NCBI GenBank assembly: GCA_019915015.1
Contig: JAHBBC010000015.1
Span: 620,001 to 684,000, forward strand
Length of the DNA: 64,000 bases
Source: Auriscalpium vulgare
Lineage: Eukaryota > Basidiomycota > Agaricomycetes > Russulales > Auriscalpiaceae
Reading direction: 5' to 3'
The notes beneath the pieces are model-generated. The model did no database searches and was not told the DNA's origin. It saw nothing but the letters and a program-made list of their open reading frames with translations. Within the stretch, counting starts at the first letter, position 1, and the number at the start of each line of letters is the position of its first letter. Positions 56,014 through 64,000 of the stretch are shown piece after piece. The translations under genes were made by a program, and so were the position numbers.

Positions 56014-58488
56014 TTATTGGACTTTCCCAACGCCGTTCTTCGCTAAGTCCCGACTCCACTCCCGCAGGATATGCTTCTGCACCTTCCCGCTCGCCGTCTT
56101 CGGCAACTCGCTCGCGACTCCGTCCTCTCCCAAGAACCAGACCCATGACGGCGCATTCTATGCCGAACGCCAAGGGTTTGTGAACCTGCCTCCCTAAAAA
56201 CAGTGAAGCGCGTACCTGGGGGTTCATACTGTCCCATACTGCCTTCCGCACACTTGCTCGTGACAGCGGCGTGCCCTTGGCTGGTCGGCGCGCGATGAAT
56301 GCGCCCACGACTTCGGTGTACTTCTCATCGGGTACGCTGACCACGGCCGCCTCAAGGATGCCGGGATGCTCGCACAGAGCGTTCTCGATCTGAACTGGGA
56401 AGAGGTTCTCGCCACCGCGGATGATGATGTCCTTTATGCGCCCGACGACTTAAGACACTGTGGTCAGTTGGAAAAACGAACGTCAAGTGATGGCATACTT
56501 CGGAGGTAGCCCTCTTCATCCATGACGGCTTTGTCTCCCGTGTGCATCCAAACCTTACCGGTTTCGTCCGGCTTCATGACATCGCGAGTCTGCTCTTTAT
56601 CGCCCCAGTATCTTCATAAACCGTCGGTATGAGGGTTCATAAAAGTATGATTGCAGCACAACGCACCCTTTCTGGACAAGGTAGCCTGAAATGAGCAGCT
56701 CGCCGGGGGTGCCAATGGGAACAACAGCGCCGTCTTGATCGACAACCTTCGCATCAACATGCGGCCGCACCTTACCCACGGTATCCGTGCGCTTGAGCAG
56801 CGGGTCGTCGGTGACCGTTTGGAAGGACACGGGACTGTGAGTTCAGATGAGACGAGATCCTAATTGCGCTGAACGAGAAAGGAGCCCACTACCTTGTTTC
56901 AGCTGAGGCACACAGACGGTGAGAGTGGTCAACAACTATTAGTATAACGAACCATATCCAAATACATACTCATTCCATAGGCATTCGTTAGCTCCTTCAG
57001 ATTCATCTTCTTGATGAGCTGTTTCATCATCTCGACCGGGACCGGCGAGCCTGCCGCGATGCCGGTTCTCAGTTGCCCGAAGTCCAGTCGCTCGCCCTCC
57101 GCGCGTCTGCGCTCCACCTCCGCCAGCACGCCATTGAAATGCGTCGGCACGCCATGAAGTGCTGTGCATCTCAGCTTGACAACAGCGTCGACAATGGCCT
57201 GTGCATCATAGATTTCGGAAGGGTATACAATAGCTGCACCGTGAGTCCAGGCGGCGAGGTTGCCTAGGACGAGGCGTGATTATTCGGAAGGGTAAGCATC
57301 AACATGCGCATTCGAAGATTGGAATACTCATCAAAACAGTGAAAGAGAGGAGGCGTGTTGCAGACGATGTCCTCTTCCGTGAGTTGCATCGCTTGTCCGA
57401 TAGAGATGGCGTTGTTAAGCAGGTTATGATGGGTCAACTGGATTCTCCCGTTCAACTTGTAAACGTAGCCCTCTGCCGTACTTGAGCAAGTCATAACATA
57501 CCGACACGGCTTTGGGCAAACCGGTAGTGCCACTGAAACGTGCGAGTCAGGGCAGTTCAGCGATTGTAAGCCATGTACCAGCCACTGACTGACCTCGTGA
57601 ACTGAAGATTGACCACGTCATCTTTATCCAGCATCGCACCTAATTCCTGCACACGTCTGCCCTCTGACGAGTTTTCTTCCCATACCAGCATCTCCCGAAA
57701 GTCGACAGCGCATTTTACGTCGCCGAGGATGGCGTGAAACTTCGCTGGTTCACCTGTATTATCTACAGCGATTATAGTCTTCAGCTCGGGGAGCTTCTCC
57801 TCTTGGATATTACCAGGGGGAAATGAGGACAGGGAAGGCAAGGCGGACGTCAGAAGGGTGAGGTAGGACGATGTCCGAATTTGGGGGACGACGAAGAGAT
57901 GGGATACGCCTACGAGGCGGAGTGTATCAATCTGCGCGAGGGATGGTAAATTAGGCGGTCATAACCGACGGGGTGTAAGACGCACGAGCTCATGCACACG
58001 ATACGCGGGGTTAATCGTGACAAGTATCGCGCCGACACTGGCGCATGCCCACTGGAGCATCGCATACGCGCTGTGTAGCAAGAATAGCTCGTCAATTGGC
58101 TTTCCACCAGATAAATCATTACAGCGCACCTGTTGTTGCCCATGACCACACCAACTCGGTCCCCTTGCTTCACTCCCAATGCCAGTAGCCCCCGTGCCAG
58201 CGCATAAATGTGCCTGTCAAACTCGCCAAAACTCCAGGCAAGATGGCCCTGCGCACCAAGGTTGGGCGAGAGGGGCCCTCCGTGGGCCCGTGGCCGCTCA
58301 CGGGGAGCGATGAGCGCCGGCCTGTCCCCGCGCTTATCCAATATCTCTTCGCGGAAGAAATTGGGGAAGGGGCGATGGTCAAGGGGCGGTGTACGAGGGC
58401 CTTGGACGGAGGAGGAGCTGAGAGCTCGACGGTGCGCACGAAGTCCACGGCCAGAGTTGGCTGTGAGCGTCTTGAATTTGATGGACAT
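56014..58488 (-). CDS. Acyl-CoA synthetase (AMP-binding, ACSF2/FadD-like)
   Basis: Activates a fatty or other carboxylic acid to its CoA thioester through an acyl-AMP. Start [20 protein letters not shown], an Arg/Ser-rich leader suggesting a mitochondrial presequence. Core motifs: [35 protein letters not shown], the P-loop [14 protein letters not shown] formed over an intron (about 57535-57592), [49 protein letters not shown] formed through a 10-nt micro-exon, [39 protein letters not shown], and the C-terminal Lys segment [13 protein letters not shown]. It ends GVGKVQ-stop at 56014. All adenylation motifs are present after splicing. Chain-length preference is unknown. Roughly twelve introns. 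Confidence 0.9.
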
Positions 58489-59003
58489 GGTGGAAAATAT
58501 AAAAGATGGGTATGGCTCCAGGATATTGCTTATAGGAAGGGCTGGGTCGAACGACTATTTCATGGAGGGACCATTTTCGGGCCACTCTGGCGTTCGTTGA
58601 GTGACGCATTTGGTGGACTAGCGGGACAGTGCCGAGGTGCCGAGATTGTGGGGATCCCACGTGATCATCGACTTGTACAAAATAGCGCGAGCTTTACCCC
58701 TAAGTAGCACATCCTGCTTGAACGCCCCACTTGCCTTGCGAACAAATCCAACACATCTACTTACACGCTCTTTTACTGCATTTACTGTCTTTGACGTGTC
58801 CATCACGGGCCAGGCCATCCCCAGAACCCCACGTGTGCGTGCACGTTAGGGTCTCTGTTTGTTCGGGAAATTCGGAGACCTAGCAAGATTGGGGTGACGG
58901 CCGTAACAGAAGCCCACGGCGCTCTTTTACCCCCACAGTAAGTATAAAAAGCACTGTCACCTCCAGAGTGTTTATCTCCCGCGGTTCAAGCTTCGTTGAG
59001 GCA
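58489..59003. other. Divergent promoter region
   Basis: Between the acyl-CoA synthetase (-) and the small hypothetical gene (+). A TATA box for the right-hand gene is listed separately. No coding sequence recognised. Confidence 0.5.
58943..58950 (+). promoter_or_regulatory. TATA box of small hypothetical gene
   Basis: TATAAAAA about 55-60 bp upstream of the ATG at 59004, an ideal core-promoter distance; it supports that gene's reality and start. Confidence 0.55.
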
Positions 59004-59588
59004 ATGTACAACGACCTCAAACCTCCCGACCCGACTCAGTCCCCTTCGTCGTTAGGCGGACCACAAGTCATTGAGGCGGTTACTGGGTCACAATCACAGG
59101 TGAGCATCGTAATCAAAATGTAGGCTGGTTGGTGACATTTACCCCGGCCTGACGCGCAAACCTAGGGGCCCACGCCCTTGGAAGATAGCATCACCGCGCT
59201 CGAGATACAGATATCCATTATGCGTGCGGAGCGCGCTGCTATCGCTGCCAAAATCCCCATACTATTCGCACAGCTCCACGCAATGAGATCAAAGGTCGCA
59301 GACGCAGACACAACCGACTCTGCCGCACCCATCTTGTTGAAGCTGGACAACGCCTTGTCTACTGCGCGGCGCTACATGCAGGAGGACGGCGTGGCCACAC
59401 ACCTTGAAGGTAGCTCCCAGCTCAACAGGAAGTCAGACGAGGCAGGTGTCCCAGAGGCGAGGCTGGGCAGCGAAGCACTGGAGATGTCGGCGAAGAACGG
59501 AGACCCGGTGATGCTGCGGGATAGCGGAGGGGCCCCCCCAGTTGCGTATGATGGCAAGGGCAAAGGGAATGACCATACCAAGCTCTAG
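59004..59588 (+). CDS. Small hypothetical helical protein
   Basis: Two exons (59004-59099 and from 59166) joined in frame at TGSQSQ-GPTPLEDSITALE. The first exon is Pro/Ser-rich (MYNDLKPPDPTQSPSSLGGP). The second starts with a helical, coiled-coil-like stretch (ITALEIQISIMRAERAAIAA, LFAQLHAMRSKVADADTTD), then turns into a disordered Gly/Ser/Asp-rich tail ending GKGKGNDHTKL-stop. No signal peptide, membrane span or known domain. A well-placed TATA box and a clean GT...AG intron support it as a real gene, probably lineage-restricted. No function is proposed. Confidence 0.65.
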
Positions 59589-60135
59589 TTGGTCGCCACG
59601 AGTGAGCATTCTATCGCGCAGAAAGCTATGCAGGCGGCTCATCCCTCCGAAAGGCCCATCATACAGCAACTGCTACTTACAAGAAGAAAGGATGGAAATG
59701 GTTGAGCTGGAGCCCATACATACGAACACCCGTTTTCCTATCACCCGCCACACACGAACCTCCATGTAACATACCAAACAGAACGATGTTGACTTGAGCA
59801 GGGATGAGCAAGCAAAATGAGACCGTCGAACGGTCGAGCAGAGGCCAAGCAGTCGGGCGCACAGTGCACAGTGTGCACACTGCATCAAATATCAATCAGC
59901 GCACGCAAGCCAGCGTCTCTTCCAGGAGTTCCAAGTTGCACTTCGCATCGTGAGGCTCGAGTTGCCGCGACTCGGGCGAGGGTGTGTCCAGTGGAGGCGA
60001 GATCGTGGCGATGGCGATGGCGCAGTGGCCGGCAGCGGCCGTCTCTCGGCCGAATGTTACATAACCCCAGATTTATGCTGCGCTATATTCAGTCGTTCCA
60101 CAAGTGCCCCTCGTCTCCTCCCTCCATCGGTCAAC
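59589..60135. other. Promoter region of fatty acid 2-hydroxylase
   Basis: About 550 bp holding the 3' flank of the hypothetical gene and the hydroxylase promoter. Short tandem CACAGTG/TGCACAC copies occur near 59860-59882. No gene seen. Confidence 0.45.
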
Positions 60136-61513
60136 ATGTCCAAGCGCATTCGTATCTTTTCCCTCCCGGAGGTCGCTGAGCACAAGACAGCGAGCAGCGT
60201 CTGGATCACCTACAAGGGCAAGGTCTACGATGTCACCAAGTTCCTCCCTGACCATCCCGGCGGCGAGGACTTCCTGCTGCGTGTCGCCGGCCAAGACGTC
60301 GAGGATGCGATGAAGGATGTGGAGGAGCACGAGCACTCCGACAGCGCATACGACATGTTGGAGGAGTTTTTCATTGGACGTGTCGGCGCGGGCGAGAGCG
60401 TCGTGAGCGACGACTGGGTGCCCGCGGAGAACTTCCACCCCGAGGACACGGACGAGGCTGCGGATTACGAGAAGAACCAGTTCCTGGACCTCAGGAAGCC
60501 GCTGCTGGCGCAGATGTGGAATGCCAACTTCAGGTGCGTGGTGCATCCATGTTGCTGCGCAAGTGACCAGTCTCCCTGACATATGGTACAGCAAGGCATA
60601 CTACCTTCAGCAAGTGCACCAGCCCCGCCACCTTCCTGAGTCTGCAAACCTCTTCGGACAGTGGTACCTCGAGGTGAGCCGTCCCGAAAAGCATGCGTAA
60701 CTGGACCTGATGTCCTTGCAGATGTTTACCCGCACATCGTGGTATGTCATCCCGATGCTCTGGCTACCCATCGCGAGCTATTTTGCGCTGCGCTCTGTTC
60801 TTCAATTTGCCGGCACCCCCTTGTCGTCGGTGAAGGTCAACCCGTTCCTCCCCGTCAGCCTCCTGGGCTCGCTTCCTGTGGAGGCCTACGTCAAGACAGG
60901 CCTGTCATTCGTCCTTGGCAATTTCGTATGGACGCTGCTGGAATACATCTTCCATCGCTTCCTATTCCACGTCGACTACTACCTGCCCGACTCCCCGCAG
61001 TTCTTGACGCTGCACTTCTTGCTGCACGGCATCCATCACTACATGCCCATGGACAGGTGCGTTGTACATCATCTTAGTCTATGCTTGGTACTGATCGTGC
61101 GATGCAGATTAAGGCTGGTCATGCCACCCACGCTGTTCCTCGCGCTGTCGTTCCCGATGACCAAGCTCGCACACGCACTCTTCTCGCCCGCAATGGCGAA
61201 CGGCACCATTGCCGGCGCGTTCGCTTTCTGTAAGTGCATTGTGGTCCTTCTTAAGATAAATGCTTACAGCCTGCGTGTCCCACCAGACGTTCTCTACGAC
61301 ACGATGCATTATGCGCTGCACCACACGAGGCTCCCCGCGTACATGCGTGAGATGAAGAAGTACCACCTTGCTCACCACTACAAGAACTTCGAGCTCGGGT
61401 TCGGTGTCACCAGTGAGGATCTGTCATTCATTTCCACGCTGTCGCCATTAACTGTGCGTCTTCTTGCAGGCAAGATTTGGGACTACGTGTTCAACACGGT
61501 GCTTCCCGTTTAA
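60136..61513 (+). CDS. SCS7: Fatty acid 2-hydroxylase (Scs7/FA2H)
   Basis: ER membrane di-iron enzyme that 2-hydroxylates the very-long-chain fatty acid of ceramides. Start MSKRIRIFSLPEVAEHKTAS opens a cytochrome b5 domain with the haem motif FLPDHPGGEDFLLRVAGQD (about 60240-60300). The linker has NQFLDLRKPLLAQMWNANF and YYLQQVHQPRHLPESANLF. The hydroxylase domain shows spans (YVIPMLWLPIASYFALRSVL; TGLSFVLGNFVWTLLEYIF) and the His-box series HRFLFH, HFLLHGIHHYMPMDR, DTMHYALHH and KYHLAHHYKN. The last exon ends KIWDYVFNTVLPV-stop at 61513. All metal-binding histidines are present. Five introns with standard ends. Length and domain order match fungal Scs7. Confidence 0.95.
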
Positions 61514-61804
61514 AATGGTATCCCTTGGGCTTCGGTGGAGGTTCACAGATTGCGCTTTTGCGACATATCTTAGTTGTCTGCTACTTAGTTACTTCGTCGA
61601 TCTTTAATGAATACCCTCTCTTCGGAACGCGTTGCGTGTGCGAGCTGAGTGTGGTTGAGACATCCGAATCGTCGAAGCGTGTAAGCATGCAAGGCTTGTA
61701 CCTTTAAGATTCACAGCCCGCCCCGCCCACATTGGAAGACATTGGACCGTCCCTACGATGTTGCATTGCTGTTGCCGAGAGATGGCGTGTACCAGCAAAA
61801 TAAA

Positions 61805-61861
61805 TATTGAGATCCGTAGATCTACCACTCTGAAACAGCGTGTCATCCTTGTGCAGGGGCC

Positions 61862-61892
<31 letters not shown>

Positions 61893-61916
61893 TTCGTGTG
61901 CAACCCCGAAGGGAGC
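61805..61916 (-). ncRNA. U6: U6 spliceosomal snRNA
   Basis: Read on the minus strand, the core is almost identical to U6 of other eukaryotes: AATTGGAACGATACAGAGAA (ACAGAGA box at 61872-61878), GATTAGCATGGCCCCTGC (the AGC triad), then ACAAGGATGACACGC. Upstream is the 5' stem-loop CTCCCTTCGGGG (about 61904-61915). Downstream is a short oligo-T (TTTATTTT, about 61797-61804), the expected Pol III stop. The 5' and 3' ends are approximate. One base departs from the usual CTGCGCAAGG (CTGCACAAGG here). The gene is convergent with the fatty acid 2-hydroxylase. No internal intron is seen. Confidence 0.9.
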
Positions 61917-62624
61917 AATGGTACTAGCGCGGAGCCAGCCCCGTTGTGTGCACTTTCGACTTTTGTCTGGGCGGCGGGTGTGGCCAGGCGCGTGCGCGCG
62001 CCAACTTGAAGTACTTGCTCCGGGGCGTGACAACCGTCCAACTCCTTCGAATCGGGACAGGCGTACGCAGCATTCACGATATACAGAGGCAGACAACAAG
62101 TTGGTGTTCCAGTCAAGCGATCAGGATCCGCCGGAGTTGCGCGGAGACACTCTCCCTGCCAAGGACTCGTATGCAGACCAAAGGTATAGCAGCATGCAGA
62201 GGTCACTGGCTAGGGATATGGAAAATCAGAACGGGTGATGGAGGAAGGAGAAAGAGAGACGATCGCGATGAGTCTTGCATAGGCTCGGGCGCTTGGTAAG
62301 GCGCGACAATCCCGGCGTTCGGTTTGTGGCACCCGACCCCGTTCCAGCTGTCGGCGGCCGCTGGCAGTTGCGTCCTGCAACTCGCTGTGTACAACTGCAG
62401 GCAGTACTTCTACTGCCGCGCTCGCTGAGACTCAGCCTGAGAGCACGTTGGGCTACAGAGGATCGGTGCCAGGTCAGTTTTTCAATGTCGCGATCGACTG
62501 ATGTCGTGACCAACGACGGCGCACTTCACCGGACCTCGTCAACAGCCAGCACAGCTCTTCCCCGAGAAGGGCACCCGCAGCGCCTGTACCTGCAGGCCTA
62601 AATCTTAATCAACGCTGCGCTCGC
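61917..62624. other. Upstream region of U6, no gene recognised
   Basis: Should include the U6 Pol III promoter on the minus strand. No clear TATA element is seen within 40 bp of the U6 5' end. Short frames are unconvincing. Confidence 0.4.
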
Positions 62625-62625
62625 C

Positions 62626-62985
62626 ATGGGCGACACCCTCCTCCAGCAGCCCGCGCACATTGCCGCCGTCCGCGATTCTCACCCACAACATCTCACACGA
62701 CCTTCCGCCGGCGTGCGCGAAGCCACCGGACATAAATCCTCCATCTTCCACACCTGGACGCGCGATACACGCGACAACACGATCACAGGCACACGGGGCG
62801 CCTTCGCGAAGCTACGGCACGAGTTAGCAGGTCTTGGCGGCGACGCGGTGTATGTACTACAAGACAGAGGCGGGGGGCGCGCGGCGCGCGCAATCTTCCT
62901 GGTGTACTCCTCAGTCCCTTCTCAGCGCTACAATCCGGTCAGCCTGATCTCACGCGCAGACGTCCGTTATGCTTTTCTTGGATGA
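62626..62985 (+). CDS. Hypothetical 119-codon ORF, doubtful
   Basis: Starts with an ATG in good context (CTCGCCATGGGC) and reads MGDTLLQQPAHIAAVRDSHP, SSIFHTWTRDTRDNTITGTR, FAKLRHELAGLGGDAVYVLQ, ending RADVRYAFLG-stop. Codon use is GC-rich like the neighbouring genes and there is no stop for 119 codons. No domain is recognised and a longer spliced gene was not found. It may be the first exon of a larger gene or chance. Confidence 0.3.
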   Translation: MGDTLLQQPAHIAAVRDSHPQHLTRPSAGVREATGHKSSIFHTWTRDTRDNTITGTRGAFAKLRHELAGLGGDAVYVLQDRGGGRAARAIFLVYSSVPSQRYNPVSLISRADVRYAFLG

Positions 62986-63441
62986 CTTGACAGCACCTAT
63001 CTGTCGGAGCACGCGCCGGCGGGCTGAACAGCCTGCTGGGGCCGTCGCTCTTAGCTGACCGGTTCTAGCGGTCCAACAAGTGTGCGGATGTTCCGCGCAA
63101 ACACGTCACTCACTATCTGTGGAAACTAGGGCTGACCATCATACTAGCTGATTTCATTGGAGGCGACATGTACTGGGCGACCCGGCGTCAGCCTCATCCG
63201 ACTTCCCTCGGAAACCGCACTGGCCGATCAAGCTTCAAGACCCACCTAGTCTTTAGCGCTGGCCAACTCGAAGCCGCACATTCCACTTCGTACCTGCCAG
63301 CACCGTGACATTCCCTTAAGTTTCGTGCTGACTCTCGTCTCTTACTACTTCCGCGTCATCATTGCAGCCGCCGTTTCGCGCCCGTCACTATCCGCCGGCG
63401 TGAATCTAATATAGCCTTCGACCCCATCCGCCTAGAAACGC
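62986..63441. other. Intergenic region
   Basis: 3' flank of the PhzF-like gene on the minus strand. No recognisable feature. Confidence 0.4.
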
Positions 63442-64000
63442 CTACACGTACACCTGTCCCTGGAGCACCTTTCTCACATTCCCTGCGATCTTCACTAGGC
63501 CTTCCGCATCTTCCAACCCAACTTGCAAGTAACCCCCGCGCGCGCTGGCCTGCTTCGCCAGGAACGCAGGGCCTAGCGCGTCCTTCGCCGCCCAATATGG
63601 TGCCAGCAGCGCATGCGCGGCGCCGCATACCGCGTCCTCGAGGGTATGGGTGGTACCGTGGAACATGCGCGACTCAAAAGCTACGCCAGGCTCGGCGGAG
63701 CGCGCGGTGAGTATATTTACGAGGAATTTCGTGTCGAGCTGCACAGCCTATTAGCTAGTGCCTTCGACAACGCGAAGGAAGACTGACCAGTGCGGGCAAG
63801 TTGAGCTTCAGTTCCCCCAGGTGCAGCGTATCGACCTCGACGAGCACGTGTACTCCGTACGGTGCGTCTGCCTTGCCCATATACACGACCGGTGTATTCC
63901 CCAGCACACGTGCGAGGACCTCGCGCAGCTCGTCCGCCTCCGCGCCCTCCAGCTCGGTCAGAGCCGCCCGCACCAGCGCGATCTCCATGCGCCCCTCCGG
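63442..64000 (-). CDS. PhzF-family isomerase-like protein, 3' part
   Basis: Only the C-terminal half is in the window; the gene continues beyond position 64000. The frame reads ELREVLARVLGNTPVVYMGK and YGVHVLVEVD, then LGELKLNLPAL, and after an intron (about 63739-63790) LDTKFLVNILTARSAEPGVA. Then come SRMFHG, EDAVCGAAHALLAPYWA, SARGGYLQVG and GNVRKVLQGQVYV-stop. The motif corresponding to the usual EDPVTGSAH of PhzF proteins is EDAVCGAAH here, a variant. The catalytic Glu of PhzF enzymes lies near the N-terminus and is outside the window, so activity cannot be judged. Fungal PhzF-like proteins are mostly of unknown function. Confidence 0.8.

Noticed and set aside
26434..61513. A fatty-acid metabolic cluster (ABCD transporter, acyl-CoA synthetase, 2-hydroxylase)
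   Set aside because: The three genes are separated by many unrelated housekeeping genes and differ in compartment and pathway; linkage looks accidental.
1..64000. CRISPR arrays, operons, insertion sequences
   Set aside because: Intron-rich eukaryotic DNA; no regularly spaced repeats and no transposase or reverse transcriptase motifs were seen.

Overview
This is nuclear DNA of a filamentous basidiomycete fungus, most likely an Agaricomycete. Protein-coding genes carry many short introns of about 45-70 bp with GT...AG ends. Gene density is roughly one per 2.5 kb, coding GC is high, and the families are typical of mushrooms: a DUF6534-type membrane protein, a Gti1/Pac2 (WOPR) regulator, a GH51 arabinofuranosidase and a secreted FAD oxidase. 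Species cannot be named from the sequence alone. No CRISPR array, operon or intact mobile element was seen.

Layout. 0-7.3 kb: secreted GH51 alpha-L-arabinofuranosidase (-), adenine DNA glycosylase MutY (+), and a small secreted, probably GPI-anchored protein (+). 7.7-14.4 kb: ribosome-biogenesis WD40 protein Enp2/NOL10 (+), a coiled-coil protein with a His-rich tail (-), and the ER cargo receptor SURF4/Erv29 (+). 14.4-18 kb: a 3.6 kb gene-poor stretch between two convergent 3' ends. 18-26 kb: WOPR transcription regulator (-), mitochondrial J-protein of the DNAJC11 type (-), a 2 kb stretch with only coding-like scraps, and a stand-alone cytochrome b561 (-). 26-38 kb: exocyst subunit Sec5 (+), DUF155/Rmd1 protein (-), intron-containing tRNA-Asp (+), peroxisomal ABCD half-transporter (-), and a secreted FAD-linked oxidase (-). 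38-47 kb: an orphan ORF, a DUF6534 membrane protein (+), a phenol-hydroxylase-type FAD monooxygenase (-), and a B-type cyclin (+).

48-54 kb holds the most distinctive block: two AIF/FSP1-like NAD(P)H-FAD oxidoreductase paralogues flank two MYND-finger paralogues, all on the + strand (AIF-MYND-MYND-AIF). The first MYND copy looks decayed, with a lost zinc ligand and a frameshift. 54-64 kb: HAD phosphatase (-), acyl-CoA synthetase (-) with an apparent 10-nt micro-exon, a small hypothetical protein (+), fatty acid 2-hydroxylase Scs7 (+), a U6 snRNA gene (-), and the 3' part of a PhzF-family gene (-) that runs off the window.

Most genes are unrelated housekeeping or secretory loci, and I see no biosynthetic gene cluster. 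Three genes touch fatty-acid metabolism (ABCD transporter, acyl-CoA synthetase, 2-hydroxylase) but they are scattered. Gene limits are given from start codon to stop codon; internal exon borders were read by eye from splice consensus and family similarity.
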